64,000 nucleotides of DNA, taken from positions 3,968,001 to 4,032,000 of the forward strand of contig NZ_CP113949.1 of the NCBI RefSeq assembly GCF_026810445.1. Reading direction: 5' to 3'. Shown here in pieces: positions 53,214 to 63,069 of this stretch (its first letter is position 1; the number at the start of each line of letters is the position of its first letter). Made by a program: the position numbers and the translations under genes. Below the pieces are notes generated by a model. It was given only the letters and a program-made list of their open reading frames with translations. It was not told the origin of the DNA and ran no database searches. The stretch is from Pseudomonas sp. BSw22131 (GTDB taxonomy: Bacteria > Pseudomonadota > Gammaproteobacteria > Pseudomonadales > Pseudomonadaceae).

Positions 53214-53969
53214 TCAGCTGGCAGGACGCACGGCCTTGATCAGCGTCGAGAGCGAATAACCCAGTTCTGGCGCCAGCGTGTCGGCACGTTGATTGAGCGC
53301 ATCGAGGTCGAGGGTCTGATCGAGGTCAGCCGGCACGATCAAAATCACGTTGCCCTCCTTGACGGGCAACTCCCAATAGTGGCGGTGATAGAGCCCGCGC
53401 AGCAACGCCGCGCCCAGCGGTTTGCCGTCGTCGGACGCCCACTGATTAATAACCAGCCAGCCGCCCGGGTTGAGCCGCTGCTGACAGCTTTCCAGGAAAT
53501 TCCACGCCAGATGCCCAACCCCGGGACCGGTGTCGGTATATAGGTCGACGAAGATCAGATCAGCCGATTCGGCGCTGGGCAGCAATTCCAGCGCATCGCC
53601 GATGCGGATGTATAACCTCGGATCGTCCGCCAGCCCCATGTACTCCATGGCCAGGCGCGGCACATCCGGACGCAGCTCAATGGCTTCGACGTCGTCCAGC
53701 GGCAGAAACTTCAGGCAAGCCTGGGTCAACGTGCCTGCACCGAGGCCCATGAACAGAGCACTTTCAGGCAAAGGGTGGCATAACGCACCGATCAGCATGG
53801 CACGCGTGTAATCGTATTCCAGCCATGCCGGATCCGCGGTAAAGGTGCAGCTCTGCTCGATGGCGTCGCCAAATTCGAGGAAGCGATACTCGTCCACTTC
53901 CAGCACGCGAATCATGCCGAAGGCGTCATGCACCTCAGCCAATACGCGCTCTACGCGCTCCTCAGTCAT
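53214..53969 (-). CDS. spermidine synthase-like methyltransferase-fold protein
   Basis: The protein has 251 residues from the ATG at 53969 (GGAG upstream). The Rossmann/SAM-type core has [38 protein letters not shown], and [20 protein letters not shown], the spermidine-synthase family pattern. The polyamine-binding residues and the N-terminal beta-domain of true SpeE are reduced. Its start is divergent from the DAHP synthase gene. Real substrate not clear. Confidence 0.8.
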   Translation of the reverse strand: MTEERVERVLAEVHDAFGMIRVLEVDEYRFLEFGDAIEQSCTFTADPAWLEYDYTRAMLIGALCHPLPESALFMGLGAGTLTQACLKFLPLDDVEAIELRPDVPRLAMEYMGLADDPRLYIRIGDALELLPSAESADLIFVDLYTDTGPGVGHLAWNFLESCQQRLNPGGWLVINQWASDDGKPLGAALLRGLYHRHYWELPVKEGNVILIVPADLDQTLDLDALNQRADTLAPELGYSLSTLIKAVRPAS

Positions 53970-54136
53970 TGCCGCTCCTACAGCGTGGCGCGCGCCCGAA
54001 CCCGAGCGCGAAAGCGCGGATTGTCGTCTCTGCGCCCGGTCGCAGGCAAGCGCGACCCGGCGATCCGACAGATTTCGCGCTGTCCCGACCCGGACTGCTA
54101 ACATGCCCGTCCGATCGCACTGACCTCGAGTTCATG

Positions 54137-55483
54137 ATGAGCCAACCCTGGACCCCCGACAGCTGGCGGGCCTTGCCCATTCAGCAGCAACCTCAGTACC
54201 CCGACGCAGCGCACGTGTTGCGCGTCGAACAAACCCTGGCGAGCTACCCGCCTCTGGTGTTCGCAGGCGAAGCCCGCGAGCTGCGTCGACAGTTTGCCGA
54301 GGTGACCGAGGGCCGCGCCTTTCTGCTGCAGGGCGGGGATTGCGCAGAAAGTTTTTTCGAATTCTCGGCGGCGAAGATTCGCGACACCTTCAAGGTGTTG
54401 CTGCAGATGGCAATCGTCATGACCTTCGCCGCGGGCTGTCCGGTGGTCAAGGTCGGGCGAATGGCTGGCCAGTTCGCCAAGCCGCGCTCCTCCAACGATG
54501 AAACGATCGATGGAGTGACGCTCCCGGCCTACCGCGGCGACATCGTCAACGGTATCGGCTTTGACGAAAAAAGCCGCGTGCCGGACCCGGACCGCCTGTT
54601 GCAGGCCTATCACCAGTCCACGGCAACGCTGAACCTGCTGCGGGCATTTGCCCAAGGTGGCTTTGCAGACCTGCATCAAGTCCACAAATGGAACCTGGAT
54701 TTCATCGCCAACTCGGCGCTGTCGAATAAATACAGCCAGTTGGCCGACCGCATCGACGAAACGCTGGCCTTCATGCGCGCCTGTGGCATGGATACATCGC
54801 CCCAGTTGCGCGAGACCAGCTTTTTCACCGCCCACGAAGCGTTGCTGCTTAATTACGAAGAAGCGTTCGTGCGGCGCGACAGCCTGACCAATGATTTCTA
54901 CGATTGCTCGGCGCACATGCTCTGGATCGGCGACCGCACCCGACAACTCGATGGCGCTCACGTCGAGTTTCTGCGCGGCGTCAACAACCCGATTGGCGTC
55001 AAGGTCGGGCCGAGCATGAAAACCGACGATCTGATCAGGCTGATCGACATCCTCAACCCGGAGAACGATCCCGGGCGACTCAATCTGATTGCGCGCATGG
55101 GCGCCGACAAGGTCGGCGACCACTTGCCTGGATTGATCCGTGCGGTCGAGCGTGAGGGCAAAAAGGTGCTGTGGAGTTCTGACCCTATGCACGGCAACAC
55201 GATCAAGGCGAGCAGTGGTTACAAGACCCGCGACTTCGCGCAGATCCTTGGCGAAGTGAAGCAATTCTTCCAGGTGCATCAGGCTGAGGGCACTTACGCG
55301 GGCGGCATTCATATCGAGATGACCGGGCAGAATGTCACCGAATGCATCGGAGGGGCGCGCCCGATTACCGAGGACGGCTTGTCAGACCGTTACCACACTC
55401 ATTGTGATCCGAGGATGAACGCCGACCAGTCGCTCGAGTTGGCGTTCCTGATTGCCGAGACGTTGAAAGAGGTACGGCGGTAA
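54137..55483 (+). CDS. class II 3-deoxy-7-phosphoheptulonate (DAHP) synthase
   Basis: This enzyme catalyses the first step of the shikimate pathway, condensing phosphoenolpyruvate and erythrose-4-phosphate. The 448 residues start [20 protein letters not shown], using the second of two adjacent ATGs. Motifs include [28 protein letters not shown], and the metal/PEP-binding [24 protein letters not shown], and [15 protein letters not shown]. This is the plant-like type II form, unrelated in sequence to E. coli AroF/G/H. It is the form pseudomonads use in primary metabolism. Confidence 0.93.
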   Translation: MSQPWTPDSWRALPIQQQPQYPDAAHVLRVEQTLASYPPLVFAGEARELRRQFAEVTEGRAFLLQGGDCAESFFEFSAAKIRDTFKVLLQMAIVMTFAAGCPVVKVGRMAGQFAKPRSSNDETIDGVTLPAYRGDIVNGIGFDEKSRVPDPDRLLQAYHQSTATLNLLRAFAQGGFADLHQVHKWNLDFIANSALSNKYSQLADRIDETLAFMRACGMDTSPQLRETSFFTAHEALLLNYEEAFVRRDSLTNDFYDCSAHMLWIGDRTRQLDGAHVEFLRGVNNPIGVKVGPSMKTDDLIRLIDILNPENDPGRLNLIARMGADKVGDHLPGLIRAVEREGKKVLWSSDPMHGNTIKASSGYKTRDFAQILGEVKQFFQVHQAEGTYAGGIHIEMTGQNVTECIGGARPITEDGLSDRYHTHCDPRMNADQSLELAFLIAETLKEVRR

Positions 55484-55497
55484 CACGCCGGATAACG

Positions 55498-56745
55498 CTA
55501 GAGAAAATCGTGCGAAGACGCGATAAACGCCAGTCGCAAGCGCGCGGCACTCGCGCGCTGGCAACTGATCTGAATCTGCGGCAGACCCAGCCAGTCTGCA
55601 AGTTGCCGCAGGTTGCGGGCCAAGGCCTGCATGCCCTGCTCGTCCAGCCCCGACGATTCTTCATGAACGGCGTGCACCGCAAGGCGACCGCCCGCGCGCG
55701 CTGCACGCAAATCGATGCGGGCGGCGATGTGTTCGTTGTACAAAAAAGGCAGGACGTAATAGCCGTACACGCGCTTGATCTGCGGCGTGTAGATTTCCAG
55801 CCGATAGCGAAAGTCAAACAGTCGCTCGGTTCGCGCACGCTCCCAGACCAACGAATCGAACGGTGACAGCAACGCGCTTGCCTCGATTTTGCGCGGTACT
55901 TTCAGGCCGGTCAGCGCATACGCCGGTTGCTTCCAGCCTTCGACGCGCACGGCTTCAATCAGGCCCGCTTCTACCAGTTCTGCCAACCCGGCTTTGGCAG
56001 GCGCGGAGTCCTGCCGAAAGTAGTCGCGGATATCCTTTTCAGTGCCAACGCCCAACGCCTTGACGGCGTGCAACAACAACCCACGCTGAGCCTCGCCCTC
56101 AGACATCTCAGCATGATTGAGCACGGCCGATGGCAGCACCCGTTCGGGCAAATCGTACAGCCGCTCGAAACCGCGACGCCCGGCAACCGTCACTTCCCCG
56201 GCGGCAAACAGCCACTCCAGCGCGTGCTTTTCTGCGCTCCAGTCCCACCAGGGCCCGGCGCGCTCCTGACGCGTGCTGATACTGCCGGCGCCCAGCGCAC
56301 CCTGATCCCGGACGGTCTGCAATACCCGGCCAATTGTCGCCTGTTGCTCACGTCCGAATTTGGCCATTTGCTGATAAATGCCTTCGCCCTGCAACGCACG
56401 CTGCATGCGCCAGCGCATCAACGGGTAAAACGAGACGGGCAGCAGAGAGGCTTCATGGCCCCAGTATTCAAAAAGAGTGCGATGCCGGCCCTGGCTCCAG
56501 GCGGCTTCATCCAGCAACGATTGCGAGTAGGTTCCCAAGCGCGAAAACAGCGGCAGGTAATGCGAGCGAACCAGCGCGTTCACCGAATCGATCTGCAATA
56601 CCCCGAGGCGTTCGATCAATTGCCGAACATGGCTGGCCTTGATCTGCGCTGGCGGCTGACGCCCGTTGAAGCCTTGGGCGGCCAGCGCCACACGACGCGC
56701 CTGTTTGAGCGACAGCGCTTGATGAGAGGTCGGTTGCACAGCCAT
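55498..56745 (-). CDS. ycaQ: YcaQ-type winged-helix DNA glycosylase (HTH_42)
   Basis: Proteins of this family remove bulky or crosslinked bases; E. coli YcaQ unhooks interstrand crosslinks. The 415 residues include the active-site-like Q-I-D of ERLGVLQIDSVNALVRSHYL near 50 and the tandem winged helices typical of AlkZ-like proteins. C-terminally come LLSPFDSLVWERARTERLF and YGYYVLPFLYNEHIAARIDL. The gene is convergent with DAHP synthase, 14 bp between stops. Confidence 0.88.
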   Translation of the reverse strand: MAVQPTSHQALSLKQARRVALAAQGFNGRQPPAQIKASHVRQLIERLGVLQIDSVNALVRSHYLPLFSRLGTYSQSLLDEAAWSQGRHRTLFEYWGHEASLLPVSFYPLMRWRMQRALQGEGIYQQMAKFGREQQATIGRVLQTVRDQGALGAGSISTRQERAGPWWDWSAEKHALEWLFAAGEVTVAGRRGFERLYDLPERVLPSAVLNHAEMSEGEAQRGLLLHAVKALGVGTEKDIRDYFRQDSAPAKAGLAELVEAGLIEAVRVEGWKQPAYALTGLKVPRKIEASALLSPFDSLVWERARTERLFDFRYRLEIYTPQIKRVYGYYVLPFLYNEHIAARIDLRAARAGGRLAVHAVHEESSGLDEQGMQALARNLRQLADWLGLPQIQISCQRASAARLRLAFIASSHDFL

Positions 56746-56795
56746 TCAGGTTCTCCTGATCGATACACAAACCTAACCGATCACCACCGCAGCTG

Positions 56796-57029
56796 TCAGT
56801 GTTTCATCGGATCGTCCCAGAATGGGCGTTCGACTTCCTGAAGGACATCAGCCCGACTCAAGCCGATGTCCTTCAGCGCGTCGTCACTCATGCTCGCCAG
56901 TTGCCGACGCTCGCGGTGCAACTGAAGCCAGCGCCGCATGTGGCCGACGAGCGAGGAGAAGGCGCGCTCGACGAACGAATCGCGAGACAGTGTTTTGAGT
57001 ACCAGCACGTAACCTTTTTGACTTTTCAT
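56796..57029 (-). CDS. DUF1127 small protein
   Basis: The protein has 77 residues from the ATG at 57029. The DUF1127 region is RERRQLASMSDDALKDIGLSR (one residue over the core motif omitted elsewhere). The N-terminal half is basic and amphipathic (VERAFSSLVGHMRRWLQLH). Family members act as small RNA-binding regulators in some alphaproteobacteria; the role here is unknown. It is divergent from a LysR-type regulator with 97 bp between, and such regulators often control the divergent gene. Confidence 0.85.
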   Translation of the reverse strand: MKSQKGYVLVLKTLSRDSFVERAFSSLVGHMRRWLQLHRERRQLASMSDDALKDIGLSRADVLQEVERPFWDDPMKH

Positions 57030-57126
57030 CTTCTTGCCCTCCAGTTGGGGATGGGCAGAGTGTTGCGCTGGGGCTATGATCAATCCAACGAATGTTTGTA
57101 ATGTATTGCATCTAGGGAATTGATGT

Positions 57127-57981
57127 ATGGCGACCTACCCAAGTATCGACAGCGAACTGCTGCGCACCTTCGTCGCGATTGCCGACCAGGGCGGCTTTAC
57201 CCGCGCAGGCGAGGCCGTCAATCGCACACAGTCGGCGGTCAGCATGCAGATGAAACGCCTTGAAGAAGACGTGGTGCAGCGACCGCTTTTTCAGAAAGAC
57301 GGGCGCACGCTCAACCTCACCGCAGAAGGCCAGGTGCTGCTCGGCTATGCGCGGCGCATCCTCAAACTGCACAGCGAAGTATTCAATACGCTACGTGAGC
57401 CGCACATGATCGGCACGGTCAAAATCGGCACTCCCGATGACTACGTCATGCGCTTTTTGCCAGGGATTCTGTCGCGTTTCGCGCAGACTTACCCGCTGGT
57501 GCAAGTGGAGGTGCACTGCGAGTCGTCCAGCCAGTTGCTGTTGCGGCAAGACCTTGATCTGAGCATCGTCACCCGGGAGCCCGGCAAGGAAATCGGACAG
57601 ATCCTGCGTCAGGAGCGATTCGTTTGGGCTGAAGCGGTCGGCTTTTGCCCACACGAACAAACGCCAATGCCGCTGGCAATGTTCAATTCGGACTGTTTTT
57701 GTCGTTCATGGGCGGTCAACGCGCTGGAGGCGATGCAGCGTGAATACCGCATCGCCTACACCAGCGCCAGCCTGTCGGCGATCATGGCAGTGGTCAGCGC
57801 CGGCCTGGCGGTGACGGCGCAATTGCAAAGCCTGATCACGCCTGACCTGCGGATTCTCGGCGATCAGGAAAACCTGCCGCAACTGCCCTCCGCGAGCATC
57901 GTCCTGCTGCGCAATCCGAACAATCCTTCACCGATCACCGAGTGTCTCGCCGACCACATTGCGGAGGGCTTCAAGCTGTAG
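57127..57981 (+). CDS. LysR-type transcriptional regulator
   Basis: The 284 residues have an N-terminal winged HTH (about 8-66, ELLRTFVAIADQGGFTRAGE, VNRTQSAVSMQMKRLEEDV) and a periplasmic-binding-protein-like effector domain (about 95-280, GTVKIGTPDDYVMRFLPGIL). It is divergent from the DUF1127 gene, which is the best target candidate, and convergent with the TauE/SafE gene (3 bp between stops). The ligand is unknown. Confidence 0.92.
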   Translation: MATYPSIDSELLRTFVAIADQGGFTRAGEAVNRTQSAVSMQMKRLEEDVVQRPLFQKDGRTLNLTAEGQVLLGYARRILKLHSEVFNTLREPHMIGTVKIGTPDDYVMRFLPGILSRFAQTYPLVQVEVHCESSSQLLLRQDLDLSIVTREPGKEIGQILRQERFVWAEAVGFCPHEQTPMPLAMFNSDCFCRSWAVNALEAMQREYRIAYTSASLSAIMAVVSAGLAVTAQLQSLITPDLRILGDQENLPQLPSASIVLLRNPNNPSPITECLADHIAEGFKL

Positions 57982-57984
57982 ACG

Positions 57985-58731
57985 TCAGAGGCGAAACAGC
58001 AGCAGCACCGCGCACAACACCAGAAAAACACAGAACAGCGAGCGCAACATGCGCTCCGGCAGACTGTGGGCCAGCGCCACGCCCCAACTGATACTCGCCA
58101 GACCGCCAATCGCAAGCGGTATGCCCATGGCCCAGTTGACGTGATCATGCACCGCGTAAGTCGTCAGGGTAATGGCGGTACTGGGGGCTGCCAGTGCCAG
58201 AGCCAATCCTTGCGCAGCGACCTGCGTAGCACCGAAAACGCCGGTCAGGATAGGCGTGGCGATGACCCCGCCGCCCACCCCGAACAGCCCGGCCGTGACA
58301 CCGGAACCCAATCCCAGCAAACACAGCCACCTGCCATGGCGCAGCTCGGGACCGGCGCCACCTTTGCGCCAGAACATCTGGATCAGGTTGAACAACGTCA
58401 ACACCACTAAAAACCCGACAAAACCGATACGCATGCTTTGCGGATCGACCCTGACCGCCCACAACGAGGTCAGCCAGGACGCGATGAAGCTAGGCACGAT
58501 CAACATCATGGCGTTGCGGACCGAAATCCGGTTGCGCTGGTTGTAGCGCCACAACGCCAGCAAGACGTTGGGCAATACCATCAACAGCGCAGTGCCTTGG
58601 GCCAATTGCTGATCAAGGCCGAACAACACGCCCAGTGCCGGAATCGCCACCAGCCCGCCGCCAATCCCGAACAAGCCACCCAGCGTGCCCATCGCGGCGC
58701 CGAGCAACAGGTGCATCAACATCTCGATCAC
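57985..58731 (-). CDS. TSUP family (TauE/SafE) membrane transporter
   Basis: The 248 residues have about eight membrane helices and two copies of the TSUP signature: GGLFGIGGGLVAIPAL (near 18) and TAGLFGVGGGVIATPIL (near 150). The family exports or takes up sulfite, sulfoacetate and similar small anions. The substrate cannot be told here. It is transcribed away from ohrR. Confidence 0.9.
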   Translation of the reverse strand: MIEMLMHLLLGAAMGTLGGLFGIGGGLVAIPALGVLFGLDQQLAQGTALLMVLPNVLLALWRYNQRNRISVRNAMMLIVPSFIASWLTSLWAVRVDPQSMRIGFVGFLVVLTLFNLIQMFWRKGGAGPELRHGRWLCLLGLGSGVTAGLFGVGGGVIATPILTGVFGATQVAAQGLALALAAPSTAITLTTYAVHDHVNWAMGIPLAIGGLASISWGVALAHSLPERMLRSLFCVFLVLCAVLLLFRL

Positions 58732-58942
58732 GCATCACTCCTCGTTTCAAATGCTGAGCGCATGCTAACCAGTCCGTCAGCGTAGGGAAATCGGCAGACT
58801 GCAAGTAGTACAACGCTCGCGCGCGCCGGCACTTCGATACATCACCGCGCATCCAGCCTCGCAACCTGCTGTAGGATTTATCTGGTGCATTAAAGAATGC
58901 GGCACTAAATTAGGCGCCAAAGACCACCACGAGGAACCCTCG

Positions 58943-59416
58943 ATGACTGCCGACAATGACGTCAAGACCTCCGCCGCTGGCAACTGCGACGCGTTGCTGC
59001 TCGACAACCAGTTGTGCTTCGCGCTGTATTCCACTTCATTGATGATGACCAAGGTTTACAAGCCGTTGCTGCAAGCGCTTGGTCTGACCTACCCGCAATA
59101 CCTGGCAATGCTGGTGTTGTGGGAGCGGGACGCGATCACGGTCGGAGAGATCAGCGCCCGTCTGCTCACCGACCCGGGTTCGCTGACGCCGTTATTAAAA
59201 CGTCTTGAGGCCGACGGCTTGCTTGATCGCGTGCGCAGCAAAGAAGACGAGCGCGTGGTGCAGTTGTACCTGACCGAGCGAGGCAAGGCGCTGCAACAGG
59301 AAGCGCTCACGGTCCCGCATTGCATCCTGGCAGCCAGCGGGATCAGCGTTGAACTGTTGCGTGACCTGCAGCAGAAACTTATCGATCTTCGCGCCAACCT
59401 GAACGACAGTCTTTGA
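58943..59416 (+). CDS. ohrR: MarR-family organic hydroperoxide repressor
   Basis: OhrR represses ohr and releases DNA when its cysteine is oxidised by organic peroxide. The 157 residues have the reactive Cys25 in [13 protein letters not shown], a winged helix (about 55-110) with [20 protein letters not shown] and the wing [13 protein letters not shown]. The ATG follows GAGGAA. It lies upstream of ohr in the same direction with 205 bp between. In P. aeruginosa the regulator at this site (OspR/OhrR, memory) also links to GPx control. Confidence 0.92.
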   Translation: MTADNDVKTSAAGNCDALLLDNQLCFALYSTSLMMTKVYKPLLQALGLTYPQYLAMLVLWERDAITVGEISARLLTDPGSLTPLLKRLEADGLLDRVRSKEDERVVQLYLTERGKALQQEALTVPHCILAASGISVELLRDLQQKLIDLRANLNDSL

Positions 59417-59512
59417 CGTCTTTGACCCAAGCCCCCGTGCTTTAAAACGTCACACCCGCTTCGTAACATCTTGGCGAAGCGGAACAGACTCAAAAAAATT
59501 TCAAAATTTATC

Positions 59513-59541
59513 TTGCGCGCAAAACAACACAGCACTACATT
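59513..59541 (+). promoter_or_regulatory. ohr promoter with candidate OhrR operator
   Basis: TTGCGC (59513-59518) and TACATT (59536-59541) are separated by 17 bp, a sound sigma-70 promoter about 80 bp before ohr. The -35 is part of a perfect palindrome TTGCGCGCAA (59513-59522), well placed for a repressor to block RNA polymerase. Confidence 0.6.
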
Positions 59542-59621
59542 TATCTCAACTGCTTAGCGCACAAACATCTTGCACCACGCAGACACACCAAATCCATGAA
59601 TCGACAAACGAGGAATACACC

Positions 59622-60041
59622 ATGGAAGTTATCTACACCGCAGTTGCAACCGCTACCGGTGGCCGTGATGGCCGTGCTGTTTCCAGCGACAACGCGTTGG
59701 ACGTCAAGCTGAGCACCCCGAAAGAACTCGGAGGCGCAGGCGGTGACGGCACCAACCCCGAGCAACTGTTCGCGTCGGGTTACTCGGCTTGCTTTATCGG
59801 CGCATTGAAGTTCGTCGCCGGCCAGAACAAGCGCAGCCTTCCCGCAGATGTTTCGGTGACCGCCGACGTCGGCATTGGCCAAATCCCTGGTGGTTTCGGT
59901 CTGGACATCGACCTGAAAATCAGCCTGCCAGGCCTGGAGCAAGCCGACGCACAATCGCTGGTCGACGCCGCTCACGAAGTTTGCCCGTACTCGAACGCCA
60001 CTCGCGGCAACGTAGATGTTCGTCTGCACGTTAGCGTCTGA
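59622..60041 (+). CDS. ohr: organic hydroperoxide resistance protein Ohr
   Basis: Ohr is a lipoyl-dependent peroxidase that reduces organic hydroperoxides to alcohols. The 139 residues contain Cys57 ([13 protein letters not shown]) and Cys121 ([15 protein letters not shown]) with the catalytic Arg in the N-terminal RDGRAVSSD. The length is normal. It has its own promoter and follows ohrR. A GAGGAATACACC site precedes the ATG. Confidence 0.95.
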   Translation: MEVIYTAVATATGGRDGRAVSSDNALDVKLSTPKELGGAGGDGTNPEQLFASGYSACFIGALKFVAGQNKRSLPADVSVTADVGIGQIPGGFGLDIDLKISLPGLEQADAQSLVDAAHEVCPYSNATRGNVDVRLHVSV

Positions 60042-60064
60042 GCCGAAGTATTCAGCGCGCTGAC

Positions 60065-60137
60065 GGGCCCTATCGCGGGCAAGCGCGCTCCTGCAGAAAT
60101 AGGCGATCCACTGTAGGAGCGCGCTGCCCGCGAAGGC
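60065..60137. repeat. REP hairpin pair
   Basis: TCGCGGGCAAGCGCGCTCCTG and, inverted, GTAGGAGCGCGCTGCCCGCGA are separated by about 25 bp downstream of ohr. This is the same REP class as at 5934 and 48249. Confidence 0.87.
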
Positions 60138-60169
60138 ATTAGCCGCCACGCCGCCAAAACCGCAGACAA

Positions 60170-60206
60170 AAAAAAGCCCCGACTCTCGCGAGCCGGGGCT
60201 TTTTGC
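60170..60206. terminator. bidirectional terminator between ohr and efp
   Basis: The stem AAAGCCCCG/CGGGGCTTT encloses an inner CTCG/CGAG hairpin and has an A-run on the left and a T-run on the right. It serves efp on the minus strand and ohr on the plus strand. Confidence 0.88.
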
Positions 60207-60232
60207 ATTTCAGTGCTGCTACAACGCTGTGC

Positions 60233-60802
60233 TTACTTTGCACGGCCTTTGTAGGAACCGCCTTCGCGGGTATCGATCTCGATGCGGTCACCGATTTCGA
60301 TGAAGTCAGCCACTTGCAACTCAGTACCGTTGCTCAGCTTGGCAGGCTTCATGACTTTGCCGGAAGTGTCACCGCGTGCGGAGCCTTCGGTGTAATCAAC
60401 CACACGTACGATGGTGGTCGGCAGTTCTACCGAAACCAGACGCTCTTCAAAGAAGATCGCTTCGCAGACATCAGTCATGCCTTCTTCAACGAATGGCAGA
60501 ACGGCTTCGATGTCTTCAGCGTTCAGTTCGTACATGGTGTAGTCAGTGGTGTCCATGAACGTGTAAGTGTCGCCGCTGATGAAGGACAGGGTCGCTTCTT
60601 TACGGTCGAGGATCACGTCGTCCAGCTTGTCATCGGCGCTGTAGACGATTTCAGTCTTGTAGCCGGTCAGCAGGTTCTTCAGCTTGGTCTTCATGATCGC
60701 GCTGTTACGGCCCGACTTGGTGAATTCAGCTTTCTGAACCAGCCAAGGGTCGTTCTCGAGCCTGATCACGGTACCGGGTTTGAGTTCTTTACCAGTTTTC
60801 AT
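60233..60802 (-). CDS. efp: elongation factor P
   Basis: EF-P rescues ribosomes stalled at polyproline. The 189 residues have the usual three beta-barrel domains. The tip loop KSGRNSAIM carries Arg32 in place of Lys34-type modification sites, the mark of EF-P that is rhamnosylated. The modifying enzyme EarP is encoded immediately upstream. A perfect 18-bp hairpin lies 34 bp before the ATG. Confidence 0.97.
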   Translation of the reverse strand: MKTGKELKPGTVIRLENDPWLVQKAEFTKSGRNSAIMKTKLKNLLTGYKTEIVYSADDKLDDVILDRKEATLSFISGDTYTFMDTTDYTMYELNAEDIEAVLPFVEEGMTDVCEAIFFEERLVSVELPTTIVRVVDYTEGSARGDTSGKVMKPAKLSNGTELQVADFIEIGDRIEIDTREGGSYKGRAK

Positions 60803-60835
60803 TACGAATATCCGAATTTGGATGGAAGTACTTTC

Positions 60836-60874
60836 TAAGCCCTGTACGAAAAGCCACTTTTCGTACAGGGCTTA
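60836..60874 (-). promoter_or_regulatory. perfect 18-bp hairpin in the efp leader
   Basis: The arms TAAGCCCTGTACGAAAAG and CTTTTCGTACAGGGCTTA flank a 3-nt loop with no mismatch. No T-run follows on the minus strand. A TATGAT -10 candidate lies at 60894-60889, so the hairpin would form close to the 5' end of an efp-specific mRNA. It could stabilise that mRNA or process an earP-efp transcript. Confidence 0.75.
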
Positions 60875-60889
60875 ATACAAGGCCGCGTA

Positions 60890-62023
60890 TCATAGCGAAT
60901 TTCGATAAAAGCTTACTAGCGCAGTCGTCAGATCGTTATGCAAAGCCTGATCCAGACACCAGCGCTCGGCGTGGGCGCTCAATTCAGGCCAGTTTTTCAT
61001 AAGGCCAAGCCAGCTTTCGCGCATGTCCTGCCCCGCATTCCAGCGGTGGCAGAACTCACCGAGCACCTGGGCCGCTTCCCGCGACAGACCCACCTGGTAC
61101 AACTCCAGAAACGCATCCAGCTTGGCCCAATGCGCGTCATCGTCCTGTTCATAGATGTGCCAGATCAGCGGCCGACCAGCCCATTGCGCTCGGATGAAGG
61201 AGTCTTCGCCACGCACCACGTTGAATTCACAGCACCAGAGCAGACGGTCGTAGTCCTCCTGCCGCACGAACGGCAACACCTGAACCGTCAGCGCATTGCG
61301 TTGATTCAGATCACCGGCCTTGAGCTCATCAATGCCAAGCCAACGCTGCACGTCACCGATGATCCGACCTTCAGGCACCAGCAAATGGGTGTTGCGATCA
61401 TCGAAGGCCAGGCAATCAAGCCAACTGCCCAGCCCGGAATGCTCGTAGGCAAACAGCGACACCAGCCGTGCGCCGGATTCGGGGGCGATACCCAATTGCG
61501 ACAGGAAGGACCGCTGTAACTGCGCGTCTGCCTGAAACGCCTGACGCTGCGCGATCAATCCCGCCTCGCGCAGCAGCCCGCCCGTCTTGTCAGTGAACCC
61601 CGGAAAGAAGAAGTACTTGCGCAGCCCCGACGATTGTATCGACGGCAAGCCGTGGCAGCCGGGCACCCAGTCTTCGGCGCTCAGGTATTCCAGATTGAAC
61701 CACAACGGCCTTTTTTCGCAGGCGAGCATCGCGTCCAGATAGACCGCAGGCAAGCGACAGGCGAAGGCTTCGATGACCACGTCCGCAGGTGTGACCGGCG
61801 GCCACTCGGCGGGCCAGTGACACACCGTGACGCCGTCGCAAACTTGCCGTGCAGCTTTTGAATCTGCGCCAGGTCGCAATCGCGCGAACGCCGATAAGTC
61901 ATCAATCCAGAGACGCACGTCGAACCCGTGCTCTGCCACCAGTTGCCGGGCCAGACGAAAGGTCACGCCCACGTCGCCAAAGTTATCCACAACCGCGCAG
62001 AAAATATCCCAAGAGGCTCTCAT
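60890..62023 (-). CDS. earP: EF-P arginine rhamnosyltransferase EarP
   Basis: EarP attaches rhamnose from dTDP-rhamnose to Arg32 of EF-P. The 377 residues are of the DUF2331/GT-B type. The N-terminal VVDNFGDVGVTFRLA carries Asp13 and Asp17, both needed in characterised EarP. The nucleotide-binding C-terminal half has FVRQEDYDRLLWCCEFNVVRG (shortened) and GEDSFIRAQWAGRPLIWHIY. It is located directly upstream of efp, the usual pairing. Confidence 0.94.
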   Translation of the reverse strand: MRASWDIFCAVVDNFGDVGVTFRLARQLVAEHGFDVRLWIDDLSAFARLRPGADSKAARQVCDGVTVCHWPAEWPPVTPADVVIEAFACRLPAVYLDAMLACEKRPLWFNLEYLSAEDWVPGCHGLPSIQSSGLRKYFFFPGFTDKTGGLLREAGLIAQRQAFQADAQLQRSFLSQLGIAPESGARLVSLFAYEHSGLGSWLDCLAFDDRNTHLLVPEGRIIGDVQRWLGIDELKAGDLNQRNALTVQVLPFVRQEDYDRLLWCCEFNVVRGEDSFIRAQWAGRPLIWHIYEQDDDAHWAKLDAFLELYQVGLSREAAQVLGEFCHRWNAGQDMRESWLGLMKNWPELSAHAERWCLDQALHNDLTTALVSFYRNSL

Positions 62024-62151
62024 CCCAGCTCCTCGTGGATGTCGAAAAGTGCGGATTGTCCTTCATAACCGCGCACGATCACCAGCCCCGAACGTGCGAC
62101 AATCGGCGCCTGTCCATGCGCATCCCTCTCATGCCAACTCTGGAGTCTGTC

Positions 62152-62559
62152 ATGCCCTCCTCAGCACGCCGCCGCGAAATACCCATCACCCTCAATCCGC
62201 TGAAACTGCTGCTGTGCATTGCGCTGGGCATCTGGCTGGGATTCATCGCGATTGCGCTGACCGGATGGCTGGTGTTCAAGATGCTCCCGGCTGAACAGAC
62301 TCAGGCGCTGAGCAACGCAGCCGCCCAGCTCATAGCGCCGTCGCCGGCCCCGCCCAAAGCAGCAGCCCCGAGCGATAACCCGATGTTTGATCAGTACCGG
62401 CAGATCCTGCGCGACAGCGAGCAGCGCCAGGCCCAGGACGGCGAACAGGCCGAGCGGCAGCGGTCCTTCAATGGCCCCAAGTGTCAGTTCTGGATGCAGC
62501 AGAACCAGACCGCGCCCAGCGAAAAGAGCCGCGCCAGTGTTTATCAATTCTGCGGTTGA
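62152..62559 (+). CDS. single-pass membrane protein of unknown function
   Basis: The protein has 135 residues from the ATG at 62152 (GGAG upstream). It has a basic N-terminus, one membrane helix (about 20-45), an Ala/Pro-rich linker, and a C-terminal part with two cysteines (GPKCQFWMQQNQ and VYQFCG) that could form a disulfide in the periplasm. I do not recognise the family. It is divergent from earP and followed closely by the Gre-like gene. Confidence 0.72.
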   Translation: MPSSARRREIPITLNPLKLLLCIALGIWLGFIAIALTGWLVFKMLPAEQTQALSNAAAQLIAPSPAPPKAAAPSDNPMFDQYRQILRDSEQRQAQDGEQAERQRSFNGPKCQFWMQQNQTAPSEKSRASVYQFCG

Positions 62560-62586
62560 TACAGACGAATGAATGAATCGAGCCCC

Positions 62587-63069
62587 ATGAGCAAGCAGCA
62601 GGTTTTGCTACAGATCATCGAGACGCTGAAGGTCGACCTCGATGTCGCCACGCGGGCCGCGCAAACGGCCTACGAAACGGCAACCCATGAAGAAAATATC
62701 GCTGAAAACAAATACGACACGCTGGGACTCGAAGCCTCGTATCTGGCGGCGGGTCAAGCGCGACGAGTGGAAGAGATTCGCCAGTCGCTGGTGCGTTATC
62801 AGGCGTTCACGCTTGAGCCGCACGATGACCAGCGCGGCATTCAACCGGGTGACCTGATCACTCTGGAATCCGCCAGCGGCCAGCGCCAGCAGCTGTTTCT
62901 GGGGCCTGATGCCGCCGGGTTAAAACTGCATCACTGCGACGCCTTGGTCACTGTCATCACCGCGAAGGCGCCGCTTGGCCAAAGCCTGTTGGGCAAGCTC
63001 GACGGCGACGCGGTCGAGATCAACGTCAATGGCGCCCGGCAATCTTTCGAGATCGTGCAAATCCTGTGA
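62587..63069 (+). CDS. GreA/GreB-like transcription factor
   Basis: The 160 residues have an N-terminal coiled-coil segment (about 5-75, THEENIAENKYDTLGLEASY) and a C-terminal FKBP-like Gre domain (GDLITLESASGQRQQLFLGP, KAPLGQSLLGKLDGDAVEIN). It probably binds in the RNA polymerase secondary channel. Whether it has the acidic pair for transcript cleavage is unclear, so it may modulate rather than cleave. Start uncertain: an ATG at 62569 would add six residues. Confidence 0.8.
   Translation: MSKQQVLLQIIETLKVDLDVATRAAQTAYETATHEENIAENKYDTLGLEASYLAAGQARRVEEIRQSLVRYQAFTLEPHDDQRGIQPGDLITLESASGQRQQLFLGPDAAGLKLHHCDALVTVITAKAPLGQSLLGKLDGDAVEINVNGARQSFEIVQIL

Noticed and set aside
54098..55312. Long open frame of 404 codons antisense to the DAHP synthase
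   Set aside because: It is a shadow of a strongly conserved enzyme gene and is low in recognisable protein features.
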